Below are positions 16,461 to 24,478 of a stretch of DNA of 64,000 bases, piece after piece; position 1 is the first letter of the stretch; every line of letters starts with the position of its first letter. Under the pieces are notes generated by a model, which saw only the letters and a list, made by a program, of their open reading frames with translations, did no database searches and was not told the origin of the DNA. The stretch covers positions 62,001 through 126,000 of the forward strand of contig VAFM01000002.1 in NCBI GenBank assembly GCA_005768725.1, given 5' to 3'. The position numbers and the translations under genes are program-made. The DNA is from Blastochloris viridis. Its GTDB lineage: Bacteria; Pseudomonadota; Alphaproteobacteria; UBA2136; UBA6156.

Positions 16461-17299
16461 GGGCTAATCTTAAAATCAATAACTAGACCAAAGTGGTCAC
16501 TCTGGCCATCGTACCAGCGACGAATAGACTTTACATCTAAACCCTTCGCACTCAGCACATGGTCAATCGGAACCGCCGGAACGTCCGGACGATACGTCGG
16601 CAACCAACTGAAGTACGCGTTGAGGTGGGGATTGTCCCACAATGGCCACATCGCGGGGTCCCACGGCACAGCATTAAAGTCACCCACCACGAGCGTATCT
16701 TTTGGCAGCACCATCGCGGCCAGTTCATGTAAAAACTGATTTCGCAGCGGTACCGCATCGGCAAACAAAGGCGCCATGGGGTGAATAACAAACACATGAA
16801 ATGCCTGCGGCGCCATAACCTTATACAGCGCAAGTCCATCACCTTCGGTACCATCATGCCCTACCCGCTCCAGCGGCCACCGGCTGGCCAGCATGATGTG
16901 GTCATCATAGATAATCCGGCCCTCACGCAAACCCACTTTATGCAAAACACGGTACGGATAATCACCAAACTCAATCCCGCCCATCCGTTGTACCCACGCC
17001 GTATCCGCCTCCACCAGCGCAATGACATCCGGATTCTGCCGAAGCAGAGCAAGGCTTTGCGCAGCCCTGTCCGGTCCCTGAATCAACGCATTCAAAAACA
17101 CGACGCGCTGCGTACCATGGGGTTTTTCCGGCACACTTCTTTTCAACACCGGCCAGTAGCTGGCGCCCAGATAAAACACACCCACCGCGACCAAAAGCAC
17201 CACTCCTACCCAATAACCACGCATCAGGCATACGCAAAGCATCAAAGCACCTAACAATGGTAGCGCTATGCTCAGCCCTAATGTGGCAAACCAAAGCAT
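16457..17299 (-). CDS. Endonuclease/exonuclease/phosphatase family protein, membrane-anchored
   Basis: Protein of 280 residues with two hydrophobic segments at the N-terminus (residues 1 to 50) and a C-terminal EEP domain. Catalytic features are VVFLNALI, VIALVEADTAW (metal-binding Glu), VVGDFNAVPWDPAM (Asp, Asn), and PIDHVLSAKG with SDHFGLVIDF (Asp-His pairs). The plan is that of YafD-like EEP proteins; the substrate could be a nucleic acid or phospholipid. I chose ATG 17299, which overlaps the TGA of the thioesterase gene by one base, suggesting translational coupling. Confidence 0.85.
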   Translation of the reverse strand: MLWFATLGLSIALPLLGALMLCVCLMRGYWVGVVLLVAVGVFYLGASYWPVLKRSVPEKPHGTQRVVFLNALIQGPDRAAQSLALLRQNPDVIALVEADTAWVQRMGGIEFGDYPYRVLHKVGLREGRIIYDDHIMLASRWPLERVGHDGTEGDGLALYKVMAPQAFHVFVIHPMAPLFADAVPLRNQFLHELAAMVLPKDTLVVGDFNAVPWDPAMWPLWDNPHLNAYFSWLPTYRPDVPAVPIDHVLSAKGLDVKSIRRWYDGQSDHFGLVIDFKISP

Positions 17300-17826
17300 C
17301 ACTGCGTCAGCATCTCCATCATGCCGTCATTCCACTGGTGCACAATGTCCCCCATATCCGGGCTCTGCATACCTTCGGCACCGGCCAGTTTCAGTACCTC
17401 GGCAGGCGGCACGGTCCCGCGCGATTTCCGCAGAATCCGACCCTTCACAATACTTTCGGCCACAACGGTCTGCTTCCGTAAAAACGTGTGTTTAACAAAG
17501 AACGACTTCTCATTCCACCCCAGCACTTGGGTGCGAATGACAAACCGCTGCCCCAGCGTCAACGGCTTGCGATAACGCACGGTCTGTCCTTCCACGATCA
17601 AGAAATACTTATGCTTCTTCAATTGGTCCCATAACCCACACCGGATCACCAGATCCGCCCGACTGATATCCGTGAGGTTCAAATACCGCGAATTATTCAT
17701 GTGATTGTAAATGTCCAGATCCGCCGGCCAGCACAAAAACGGCACATCCACAGCATCCATAAAGTGCACCTTGCTCCGAAACCGCACGACAATAAAAAAG
17801 TAAATCAGGCGCAACCACCGGTTCAT
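17299..17826 (-). CDS. Hot-dog fold acyl-CoA thioesterase-like protein (THEM6-like)
   Basis: Protein of 175 residues, probably cleaving acyl-CoA thioesters, with a hydrophobic N-terminal stretch (LRLIYFFIVVRF) and a hot-dog domain. The region CWPADLDIYNHMNNSRYLNL with its Asp/His/Asn cluster matches 4-hydroxybenzoyl-CoA thioesterase-like enzymes. ATG 17826 is preferred; the frame extends one codon further to TTG. It lies between tag and the EEP gene on the same strand, in a probable three-gene operon. Confidence 0.75.
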   Translation of the reverse strand: MNRWLRLIYFFIVVRFRSKVHFMDAVDVPFLCWPADLDIYNHMNNSRYLNLTDISRADLVIRCGLWDQLKKHKYFLIVEGQTVRYRKPLTLGQRFVIRTQVLGWNEKSFFVKHTFLRKQTVVAESIVKGRILRKSRGTVPPAEVLKLAGAEGMQSPDMGDIVHQWNDGMMEMLTQ

Positions 17827-17838
17827 CAATAATCCTTT

Positions 17839-18420
17839 CTAGCTAAGTGCTTTGTAGCAATGGCAATCCGCCACGTGGTCATTTACCAAACCCGTCGCCT
17901 GCATGAACGCGTACATGATGGTCGACCCGACAAACGTCATCCCACGCTTCTTAAGGTCTTTCGAAAGCGCATCAGATTCTGCCGACTGCGCCGGTACATC
18001 CTTCAAGGTTTTACGCTTCCCCTGCAACGGATTGCCGCCCACAAAACGCCATACATAGGCATCAAAACTGCCGAACTCTTTCTGAATCGCCAGAAACGCC
18101 TGCGCATTTTTCCGTGCCGCAAACACCTTCAAGCGGTTCCGAATGATCCGCTCATCCAGCAAAGCTTTCTCCAGTTCGGCATCGGTCATCGCCGCAACCT
18201 TGGCCACGTCAAAGTTCTTGAAGACCGCACGATACCCCTCACGCCGCTTTAAAATGGTCTCCCAGCTCAGGCCTGCTTGCGCACCTTCTAAAATAAGCAT
18301 CTCAAAAAACGTACGTTCATCATGCACCGGCACACCCCATTCGGTGTCATGATACTCCTCATAAAACGGTTTACCCGTTCCCACCCACCCGCAGCGGGTC
18401 ATCTCACCGGCCATGCTCAT
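17839..18420 (-). CDS. tag: DNA-3-methyladenine glycosylase I
   Basis: Excises 3-methyladenine from alkylated DNA, starting base-excision repair. The 193-residue protein shows RCGWVGTGKPFYEEYHDTEW, the QAGLSWETILKRREGYR signature and the C-terminal zinc ligands in NDHVADCHCYK, together with the N-terminal Cys and His. Length matches E. coli Tag. I chose ATG 18420; an ATG two codons later is equally possible. It is the first gene of a three-gene minus-strand run, just downstream of tRNA-Ala(CGC). Confidence 0.93.
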   Translation of the reverse strand: MSMAGEMTRCGWVGTGKPFYEEYHDTEWGVPVHDERTFFEMLILEGAQAGLSWETILKRREGYRAVFKNFDVAKVAAMTDAELEKALLDERIIRNRLKVFAARKNAQAFLAIQKEFGSFDAYVWRFVGGNPLQGKRKTLKDVPAQSAESDALSKDLKKRGMTFVGSTIMYAFMQATGLVNDHVADCHCYKALS

Positions 18421-18452
18421 TCTTTCGTTTGCCAGAGTATAAAATAAGAATC

Positions 18453-18528
18453 TGGTGGACCCAAAGAGATTCGAACTCTCGACCTCGTCATTGCGAACGA
18501 CGCGCTCTACCAACTGAGCTATGGGCCC
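18453..18528 (-). tRNA. tRNA-Ala (anticodon CGC)
   Basis: A 76 nt tRNA with encoded CCA. Acceptor strands GGGCCCA and TGGGTCC, D arm GCTC/GAGC, anticodon loop TTCGCAA giving CGC, T loop TTCGAAT. This is the alanine isoacceptor for GCG codons. Confidence 0.95.
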
Positions 18529-18538
18529 GACCACGCAA

Positions 18539-18567
18539 AACCTAGGCCCGGCAAAGGCTAACGTCAA
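18539..18567 (-). promoter_or_regulatory. Sigma-70 type promoter for tRNA-Ala(CGC)
   Basis: On the minus strand TTGACG (18567-18562) and TAGGTT (18544-18539) are 17 bp apart, 10 bp before the tRNA 5' end. Sits just after the tRNA-Ile terminator, so the two tRNAs appear to be separate units. Confidence 0.6.
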
Positions 18568-18582
18568 CGGCATCGGTCAATT

Positions 18583-18618
18583 CAGCTAAAAAAGAAAACC
18601 CGGTAAAAACCGGGTTTC
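18583..18618 (-). terminator. Intrinsic terminator of tRNA-Ile
   Basis: On the minus strand AACCCGG and CCGGGTT form a stem, followed by TTTTCTTTTTT. It begins 11 nt after the CCA end of tRNA-Ile. Confidence 0.88.
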
Positions 18619-18628
18619 GCAAACTGTA

Positions 18629-18705
18629 TGGTGGACCAAGTAAGACTCGAACTTACGACCCCTGCGTTATCAACACAGTGCTCTAACCGACTGAGCTATT
18701 GGTCC
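18629..18705 (-). tRNA. tRNA-Ile (anticodon GAT)
   Basis: A 77 nt tRNA with encoded CCA. Acceptor GGACCAA pairs with TTGGTCC; the anticodon arm CTGTG TTGATAA CGCAG gives GAT; the T loop is TTCGAGT. It is outside any rRNA operon, unlike the common rrn-linked location of tRNA-Ile(GAT). Confidence 0.95.
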
Positions 18706-18718
18706 ACGACGAGCGCAT

Positions 18719-18746
18719 ATGTAAAAGACTCCGCCGCCCCTGTCAA
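18719..18746 (-). promoter_or_regulatory. Sigma-70 type promoter for tRNA-Ile
   Basis: On the minus strand TTGACA (18746-18741) and TTACAT (18724-18719) are 16 bp apart, 13 bp before the tRNA 5' end. Confidence 0.6.
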
Positions 18747-18835
18747 CGCCCAAAATGCGCCACACGCCTAAAAACCCACCAAAGGGACGTCTGGGTTGGG
18801 TTGCCACTCTTCTACAAACGGCCTAAAGTAACGCC

Positions 18836-19630
18836 ATGCTGTTATTCCCGCAATTCAACCCGATTGCCTTGCAACTGGGTCCCATCGCTATCCACTGGTA
18901 CGGCATCGCCTACGTCGCGGCCTTCCTGCTGGGTTTAAGCTTCACCAAATATCTTGTGAAAAAGCATCCGGCGGGCGGCATCACGCCCGAGAAAATCGAG
19001 TCGCTCTTCACCTACGTTATCCTCGGCGTCATTCTGGGCGGTCGTCTGGGCTATGTGCTCTTCTATAATCTGCCGCATTATCTGCAATTCCCGCTGGATA
19101 TCCTCAAGGTCTGGCAAGGCGGCATGAGCTTCCACGGCGGCCTGCTCGGCGTCATCGTGGCACTGGCCTGGTTTGCCTGGAAACATCAGGTCAACCTCAT
19201 CGATCTCGGCGACCGCGTCGCCCCGGCAGTACCGATCGGTCTATTCTTGGGCCGCCTCGCCAACTTCATCAATGGCGAGCTCGTCGGTCGCGTCACCTCA
19301 CCCAACCTGCCGTGGAGCATGGTCTTCCCCCATGTCGACCTCTACCCCCGCCACCCCAGCCAGCTGTACCAGGCGGGTCTGGAAGGCTTGGTGCTGTTCA
19401 CTCTGCTGTTCTTTGCCACACGCAAACGCATCGTGCGCTACCAGCCTATCGGTATCTTCTTCACCGGCTACGCACTGGCCCGTATTCTGGCAGAGGTCTT
19501 CCGCACACCAGAAATCGTGCATAACCTCGGCATTCTGCAACTCACGCAGGGCCAGGTTCTCAGCCTGCCTATGCTGATGCTCGGCCTGTACTTCCTGCAC
19601 CTGTCCTCCAAAGCACCGGTGCAAAAGTAA
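18836..19630 (+). CDS. lgt: Prolipoprotein diacylglyceryl transferase
   Basis: Inner-membrane enzyme that attaches diacylglycerol to the lipobox cysteine, the first step of lipoprotein maturation. The 264-residue protein has seven membrane segments, IHWYGIAYVAAF, the essential His in MSFHGGLLG and the Lgt signature GRLANFINGELVGR, then HPSQLYQAGLEGL. Its clients here include BamB and the lipoproteins at 3565 and 30981. In many alphaproteobacteria lgt is followed by the NDUFAF7-type methyltransferase and pgeF; that order holds here with a small antisense-strand gene in between. Confidence 0.95.
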   Translation: MLLFPQFNPIALQLGPIAIHWYGIAYVAAFLLGLSFTKYLVKKHPAGGITPEKIESLFTYVILGVILGGRLGYVLFYNLPHYLQFPLDILKVWQGGMSFHGGLLGVIVALAWFAWKHQVNLIDLGDRVAPAVPIGLFLGRLANFINGELVGRVTSPNLPWSMVFPHVDLYPRHPSQLYQAGLEGLVLFTLLFFATRKRIVRYQPIGIFFTGYALARILAEVFRTPEIVHNLGILQLTQGQVLSLPMLMLGLYFLHLSSKAPVQK

Positions 19631-19633
19631 AAG

Positions 19634-19653
19634 AAGGGGCCGCTAGGCCCCTT
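19634..19653. terminator. Hairpin between lgt and convergent small gene
   Basis: AAGGGGCCGCTAGGCCCCTT is a near-perfect palindromic stem. On the minus strand it is followed by TTCTTTTAC, so it is better as a terminator for the minus-strand gene, whose stop codon lies inside it. Confidence 0.5.
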
Positions 19654-19882
19654 CCACATATACTCGCTCATCGGCAGGCCGAAAATCCCATTCCGGCCCA
19701 CAGTCCTGTGTCACCGGCCTCCGGTCAAAGTCGCTCGGGTAAGCCCCTTGGGGCCGCCATGCCCGAAACGGTTCATCGTTAATGACAGGTACATTCCAAC
19801 CGCCGTAAGCGTCCATCTCGCTTGCCAGTTCGTGCTCAAGCTCATCAGATTCCTGATGTCGCAGCATGCGTTCAAAACTCAT
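19643..19882 (-). CDS. Small acidic protein of unknown function
   Basis: A 79-residue soluble protein rich in acidic and aromatic residues (ESDELEHELASEMDAYGGW, then DCGPEWDFRPADERVYVEGA). No family recognised. ATG 19882 is preceded by GGAG at a good distance. It breaks up the lgt / methyltransferase / pgeF order by lying on the other strand. Confidence 0.5.
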   Translation of the reverse strand: MSFERMLRHQESDELEHELASEMDAYGGWNVPVINDEPFRAWRPQGAYPSDFDRRPVTQDCGPEWDFRPADERVYVEGA

Positions 19883-19976
19883 AGGTATTTCTCCAGCTAA
19901 ATGCCTCTCCAGCCTGCATACACCATTCTCTCAAAAAAGAGTAGACACTCTCCTGTAAAACTCCCAAAAACAAAGC

Positions 19977-20993
19977 ATGACAGCCCTCGCAACCCTGCTG
20001 AAAGACCGTATCCGCACAACCGGACCTCTCACGGTCGAAGAGTACATGGAAGTCTGCCTCTACCACCCGCAGCACGGCTATTACACCAATGGGCGCAACT
20101 TTCTGCCCTCACCAACCGACGCGTCTCAACCCTACCCGCACGACTTCATCACGGCCGCGCACCTGCTCCACTTCGCCGCCCCGTTGGCCGAATGGCTGCA
20201 TAAACAAGCGCAAATTCTTCCCACAGGCTCTCATTTTACATATATGGAATGCGGCCCCGGTTCCGGCCAACTAACGCACGATATCCTTGCATATTTGCAA
20301 AAGCACCACCCCAACACCTACACACGTGCGCAGCCAGTACTGATTGAAGCTTCCCCCACCCTCACCGAGCTGCAAAAGCAAACCCTACATGCCCATCCGC
20401 ACTGCCAATGGGCCGCTACACCATCCGAAACCGGCTTACCGATAATCCTCATCGCCAATGAGCTGCTGGACGCTTTTCCTCACAGCCAGATTATCCAGCA
20501 CGAAGGCCGTCTCCAGCCGCGCACTATCGAGCTCACCACCACCGACGAGTTCACCTTCACCCAAGCAGAAGGCCCCATAACAGAGCACTCCCCCCAAATG
20601 CGCACCTGGCTGCAAACCCTGCCGCAAAGCCTGCACGCAGCCCTCTTTCTTGATTATGGCGCCAGCACAGCCTCCGCCACTGGCGATACCTTCCAGGCCC
20701 TCCACAAGCACCAGAAGGTCAGTGTTTTCCATCTCCCCGGCGAAACCGACCTCACCATGCACGTCAACTTCCACAACGTGACCGAAGCCCTGAAAGACTC
20801 CCACCCCCACCTCCACGCCCACCCGCTGGAAGAATTGGCACCCTTCCTCCTCCGCCACGGCCTCGCCTCTGCCGCGCTCAGCAACGGCATGCCGGATAGC
20901 GCCACCGAATCCGCCCTCCACCGCTTGCTCCACCCCACCGAAATGGGTACCCTCTTCAAAGTCCAATCGTTCACCCAAACGCACACCGAATAG
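19977..20993 (+). CDS. SAM-dependent methyltransferase, NDUFAF7/MidA family
   Basis: Class I methyltransferase of 338 residues. The mitochondrial relative NDUFAF7 dimethylates an arginine of a complex I subunit; the bacterial target is not established. Motifs are VEEYMEVCLYHPQHGYY near the N-terminus, the SAM-binding MECGPGSGQLTHDIL around residue 92, LIEASPTL, and ANELLDAFP. It is separated from pgeF by a single base and so is probably cotranscribed with it. Confidence 0.9.
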   Translation: MTALATLLKDRIRTTGPLTVEEYMEVCLYHPQHGYYTNGRNFLPSPTDASQPYPHDFITAAHLLHFAAPLAEWLHKQAQILPTGSHFTYMECGPGSGQLTHDILAYLQKHHPNTYTRAQPVLIEASPTLTELQKQTLHAHPHCQWAATPSETGLPIILIANELLDAFPHSQIIQHEGRLQPRTIELTTTDEFTFTQAEGPITEHSPQMRTWLQTLPQSLHAALFLDYGASTASATGDTFQALHKHQKVSVFHLPGETDLTMHVNFHNVTEALKDSHPHLHAHPLEELAPFLLRHGLASAALSNGMPDSATESALHRLLHPTEMGTLFKVQSFTQTHTE

Positions 20994-20994
20994 C

Positions 20995-21651
20995 ATGAGC
21001 CCAGATTTCCTCGAAACAACCCTCCCCCACGCCCAAGCTGTTTTCGGCACCGGCAATATTCCCAGCGTGGCAGCGGCAGCGCAGGCTCTCGGCCCCACAG
21101 CGTCCATGCACCAGGTACACGGCAAAACCCTGACCTATGCCACCGAAGCAACTCAGTACCCGGAATGCGACGGCCTCTATACCGATATTTCCAACCTCTG
21201 GCTGGCCATTAAAACCGCCGACTGCACCCCCTGCCTCATCAGCACACCCCACGCCGTTGCAGCCCTCCACCTCGGCTGGCGCAGCGCGCAGGCGGGCCTC
21301 CTCCCCCTCACCCTGCAAACCCTCCTCACCCAATACCCGCTTAAGCCAGAAGACATTCACATCAGCTTCGGCCCCAGCCTCAGCCAACCGCATTTTGAAG
21401 TCGAAGACACCTTCCCCGCAGCCTTCGGTGTCCCGAATGCCGCACCGTTCTTCATTCCTAGCAAACAAGGCCACGTGAAGATGAACCTCGGCGCTATTCT
21501 ACGCCATCAAGCCGAATCCTTTGGCATTCCGTCCCATAATATCAGCGTCTCGGGCCACTGCACGTTTACCGAAGCCGATACCTTCCACTCCTACCGTCGC
21601 GACAAAACCAACCCCGGCCGCCAGATTTCACTCATCAAACTAGTAAAATAA
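20995..21651 (+). CDS. pgeF: Multicopper oxidase-like purine nucleoside phosphorylase / peptidoglycan editing factor
   Basis: YfiH/PgeF (DUF152) protein of 218 residues. Members were linked to peptidoglycan precursor editing and have been shown to act on purine nucleosides. Zinc and active-site motifs are SMHQVHGKTL, IKTADCTPCLI, ALHLGWRSA (usually HAGWRG), SGHCTF and FHSYRRDKTNPGR. It is shorter than the usual 240 to 250 residues. Its stop codon abuts the stop of the convergent DUF1636 gene with no spacer. Confidence 0.9.
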   Translation: MSPDFLETTLPHAQAVFGTGNIPSVAAAAQALGPTASMHQVHGKTLTYATEATQYPECDGLYTDISNLWLAIKTADCTPCLISTPHAVAALHLGWRSAQAGLLPLTLQTLLTQYPLKPEDIHISFGPSLSQPHFEVEDTFPAAFGVPNAAPFFIPSKQGHVKMNLGAILRHQAESFGIPSHNISVSGHCTFTEADTFHSYRRDKTNPGRQISLIKLVK

Positions 21652-22041
21652 TTACTTTGCAAACGGTGGCACACGCGTTGCCAAATGCGGTGCAATCTCG
21701 CTTCTGCGGGGAGAATCCGCACAGGCGATGCGCCCGTTACGCCGCTTTTTATACAACTTCACAAATTCCAGAATTTTCCATTCATCGGTCTCAGGGTTAA
21801 AGCCATTCAGCACGTAGCTGTAACGCCCATCTCCGGCAAGGCCCACGCTGCAACAGCCATTGGGCTGACCTTCAAAACCATAGTCACAACCGCCAAGGCA
21901 ATCCACCGGCTTTACCACCACATCTTTCATGGGTGCCAGCGCACGCTTCATCTGTTTAACAAACGCCCCGCCTTCTGCGGCAGAGGTATCCTGTACTGCG
22001 GGGTCGCGGTCACACAGGCGACACACAAATACGGTAATCAT
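21652..22041 (-). CDS. DUF1636 family protein (ferredoxin-like, paralogue 1)
   Basis: Soluble protein of 129 residues with the DUF1636 pattern: CRLC near the N-terminus, the central VKPVDCLGGCDYGF and the C-terminal APHLATRVPPF. These proteins have a thioredoxin-like ferredoxin fold with cysteines able to bind a metal or Fe-S cluster; no pathway is certain. ATG 22041 is used; the longer frame starts with TTG. A second member is at 22906, with an orphan membrane protein between the two. Confidence 0.7.
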   Translation of the reverse strand: MITVFVCRLCDRDPAVQDTSAAEGGAFVKQMKRALAPMKDVVVKPVDCLGGCDYGFEGQPNGCCSVGLAGDGRYSYVLNGFNPETDEWKILEFVKLYKKRRNGRIACADSPRRSEIAPHLATRVPPFAK

Positions 22042-22176
22042 AAACTCTCGCAACTTTCTTGATCCACATCATATCCCACTCTTCGTAAGTTGTGTTAGAA
22101 GACAGTCATCGAAAGATAAAAAGACTGAAACAACTCCACCCATTTACCACCTCATAACGCCTGAAAGGAGGGCCAC

Positions 22177-22812
22177 ATGAGAGAACTTTTCAAAATCATC
22201 GCCTTGCTGCTGGTGGTCGTGTTCCTGCCTTTGCAGGCTCACGCAAGCAAGCACGGCAAGGTCTACCAGGAACTGGCCGACGAAACCGGCATCATCATTC
22301 AACCGCTGATGCACGGCCAGATGCAGCTCATGTACGAACATCACGGCGACATTCTGGCTCTGGCCAAAACGCACGCCGACGACCCGATCATGAGCAAACT
22401 GCTCGCGTTCGAGTTCAAAAACCGTGCCTGGGCCCTCTTCGGCCTGCTGCCCGCAAGCGTCTCCGATGCAAACCAGTTCCTGCATCTGCCGACGCACGGC
22501 TATCTCGCCCCCACCCGCGCCATGCTGGAACGGATGAAGCAGATCGCACCCGCCTTCGGTTCGCCGGAGCAGGTCCTGTACGATCGCATCGAGCAGGATG
22601 CCATCTTCGACCACAATACCAGCGTCATGACGTGCGAATACTCGGGCATCGTGTTCAACACGAACACTCCCGTGGGGCCGGACTGGTCGAAGCTGAACAC
22701 GACGACGTTCCTCATCCCGCTGGCAAGTTTGCTGGCAGTGATGATCATCCTCGCGTTCGGTGGTCATCAGGTGGTTCTTGCCCGCCGCCCGAAGTACAAG
22801 CCGACGTTCTGA
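22177..22812 (+). CDS. Exported protein with C-terminal membrane anchor, unknown function
   Basis: Protein of 211 residues with a signal peptide (ending near QAHA), a largely helical middle part with many His and Met residues (QPLMHGQMQLMYEHHGD), and one C-terminal membrane helix (FLIPLASLLAVMIILAF) followed by a basic tail. It would expose its middle to the periplasm. No family recognised. A strong AAGGAGG precedes the start. It ends before a hairpin terminator and then the second DUF1636 gene. Confidence 0.65.
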   Translation: MRELFKIIALLLVVVFLPLQAHASKHGKVYQELADETGIIIQPLMHGQMQLMYEHHGDILALAKTHADDPIMSKLLAFEFKNRAWALFGLLPASVSDANQFLHLPTHGYLAPTRAMLERMKQIAPAFGSPEQVLYDRIEQDAIFDHNTSVMTCEYSGIVFNTNTPVGPDWSKLNTTTFLIPLASLLAVMIILAFGGHQVVLARRPKYKPTF

Positions 22813-22842
22813 ACTGATACCGAAGGGCTTTGCCCACTTATA

Positions 22843-22876
22843 CCGCTGCCAGATACTCTCTGGCGGCGGCTTTTTT
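22843..22876 (+). terminator. Intrinsic terminator
   Basis: CCGCTGCCAGA pairs with TCTGGCGGCGG (one mismatch) and is followed by a T-run. It ends the exported-protein gene. Confidence 0.8.
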
Positions 22877-22905
22877 ATTCCGGCAAAACCGGCTATAACC
22901 CAACC

Positions 22906-23274
22906 ATGTCTCAAACGATTCTCTATATCTGTGCCACCTGCGGCATGCCGAAGGACCCAGAAACCGGCAAAAAGCCGACCAATCCGCAATCGGAAGCCCT
23001 CGCCGCCCGCGCCAATGAGCTGTTAGCGGATATGCAGGATGTCGACGTACGCCTCACCAAATGCCTGAGCCTGTGCAACAAACCCATCGCCTGGGCGCTG
23101 GATAACCCCGAGCGCCACGCCACAACTTTCGCCCCCGCCACCACGGCCGAAGACATGGTCGCCACGGTCAAACTCTACCTCACCACCCCCCTGGGCGAAA
23201 AAATGCCGAAAAAAGACCTCCCGCCCGAGGTCAAACCCACTCTCATCAGCCGTATCCCGCCCTTCAAGGCCTAA
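22906..23274 (+). CDS. DUF1636 family protein (paralogue 2)
   Basis: Protein of 122 residues with the family layout: ICATCGMP, then TKCLSLCNKPIAWAL and the closing LISRIPPFKA. The CLSLC motif is closer to the DUF1636 norm than in the paralogue at 21652. Relatives can sit near cobalamin or metal-uptake genes, but no such gene is visible here. It is followed by a good terminator. Confidence 0.75.
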   Translation: MSQTILYICATCGMPKDPETGKKPTNPQSEALAARANELLADMQDVDVRLTKCLSLCNKPIAWALDNPERHATTFAPATTAEDMVATVKLYLTTPLGEKMPKKDLPPEVKPTLISRIPPFKA

Positions 23275-23300
23275 AAAAGCGCCCCGAAAGGCGCTTTTTC
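23274..23300 (+). terminator. Intrinsic terminator
   Basis: AAAAGCGCCCCGAAAGGCGCTTTTT: a 6 to 8 bp stem with a T-run, immediately after the DUF1636 stop codon. Confidence 0.85.
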
Positions 23301-23338
23301 AATAGAGACCAGTGCGCAGCACTGTCGCCCCCGCGCCT

Positions 23339-23983
23339 TTAGGCTTTGGTGAATTCAACAGCGAACTGAATCTGAACACTATCGCCAACCATCGGCACCA
23401 TGGCACCCATACCAAAGTCGCTGCGCTTGATGGTCGTGGTACCGTCAAAACCGATACGCTCGTTACCACCGAACGGGCTGACACCATGGCCATTGAACAC
23501 AACGTCCAGTACAACCGGCTTGGTCACACCGCGCAGGCTCAGCATGCCGTGGACTTTACCGACGCTCTTACCGTCAGCGGTGGTGCCGGTCACTTCAACC
23601 TTGGTGCTGGTAAAGGTGATGGACTTGAATGTCTTGGAATCGAAGAAGTCAGCAGCTTCCAGGTGGTCGTCCAGCTTGTCCACATTGGTGTCAACGCTGT
23701 CGGTCTCAATGGTGATGACTACACCGCTCTTGCTCAGGTCGGCCGGGTTAACGGTAGCAGTACCGTCAATGTCTTCAAAACGGCCGATGAAGTTGCTGAA
23801 ACCCAGGTGATCAATACGGAAGTTTACACCAGCGTGGGTCTTATCCAGCTTGTAAGTACCGGCGGTAACAGTTTTGTAATCCTTGCTCGGGCCGGTGTAG
23901 GCGGCGGGCGCATCGGCAGCCTGTACGGCAAAGGCGCTGGCGGTCAGCACGGTCGCTGCCATCATCAGTTTGGTGAAATTCAT
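23339..23983 (-). CDS. YceI family periplasmic protein
   Basis: Exported lipocalin-like protein of 214 residues that binds isoprenoid or other lipid-like molecules. A signal peptide ends near VQA; the YceI body shows YKLDKTHAGVNFRIDHLGFS, FEDIDGTATV, HLEAADFFDSKTFKSITFTS and VHGMLSLRGVTKPV. There are two close ATG codons; I chose the second (23983) because GAGGGG is about 8 nt before it and almost touches the first. Monocistronic, ending against the convergent DUF1636 unit. Confidence 0.9.
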   Translation of the reverse strand: MNFTKLMMAATVLTASAFAVQAADAPAAYTGPSKDYKTVTAGTYKLDKTHAGVNFRIDHLGFSNFIGRFEDIDGTATVNPADLSKSGVVITIETDSVDTNVDKLDDHLEAADFFDSKTFKSITFTSTKVEVTGTTADGKSVGKVHGMLSLRGVTKPVVLDVVFNGHGVSPFGGNERIGFDGTTTIKRSDFGMGAMVPMVGDSVQIQFAVEFTKA

Positions 23984-24056
23984 GGTCATTCCCCTCTATT
24001 ATTTTGAATGTTTCGAAATGAAAACCCATCCCGCCCCGCTTGGCAAGATGCTCTGC

Positions 24057-24094
24057 CTAAAAAAGCGAAGCGGCGGGAAAAAGTTCCCGCCGCT
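24057..24094 (-). terminator. Intrinsic terminator of the 24106-24321 gene
   Basis: On the minus strand AGCGGCGGGAA pairs with TTCCCGCCGCT and runs into TTCGCTTTTTT. Confidence 0.85.
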
Positions 24095-24105
24095 CCATCG
24101 ATTCT

Positions 24106-24321
24106 TCACAACTTTGAATAGCGGTAGGCATCGAAGGAAAAACCTTCATTCCGCCCCTGCTCCAAAGCAAGGTCTGATCCCAGAATGCTGGGATTGCCAC
24201 CGGCGCTTGCCGAATAGGCGTCGGCCGCAATACCCCCATGACGCGAGCAGATACCCGCCGCCGTACCAATCCGGCTGAACAGCGAAGGAGTTTCCTCCTT
24301 CTTATTTCCGAAAATCCCCAT
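24106..24321 (-). CDS. Small protein of unknown function
   Basis: A 71-residue protein starting MGIFGNKKEETPSLFSRIG with a Gly/Ala/Ser-rich middle containing one Cys and ending FDAYRYSKL. No family recognised. ATG 24321 is supported by AAGGAG at the right distance; the frame is open further upstream but with no such signal. Divergent from rpoH; own terminator. Confidence 0.6.
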   Translation of the reverse strand: MGIFGNKKEETPSLFSRIGTAAGICSRHGGIAADAYSASAGGNPSILGSDLALEQGRNEGFSFDAYRYSKL

Positions 24322-24403
24322 AGGGGTCTCCTTCTGAAACGCACGTAGGCCCAATGCCCAATGCTTTTTCCAAAATAGGCAACATTTCCGCCATTTACAA
24401 CCC

Positions 24404-24431
24404 CTTGAAACCACAAAAGTGCGCCCCATAC
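24404..24431 (+). promoter_or_regulatory. Sigma-32 (heat-shock) promoter upstream of rpoH
   Basis: CTTGAAA at 24404-24410 and CCCCATAC at 24424-24431 are separated by 13 bp. This is nearly the E. coli sigma-32 consensus CTTGAAA-N11..16-CCCCATNT. It lies about 70 bp before the rpoH start, suggesting that RpoH activates its own gene. Confidence 0.75.
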
Positions 24432-24454
24432 TCGCCCTGTCAGTCAAGGGGTTC

Positions 24455-24478
24455 GTAAGACATTTTATAAAGTCTTAC
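24455..24478 (+). promoter_or_regulatory. Hairpin in the rpoH leader
   Basis: GTAAGAC (24455-24461) pairs with GTCTTAC (24472-24478) around a 10 nt A/T loop, ending 3 to 4 nt before the AAAGGAG ribosome site. It is AU-rich and could modulate translation; a thermosensor role is only a guess. Confidence 0.35.
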
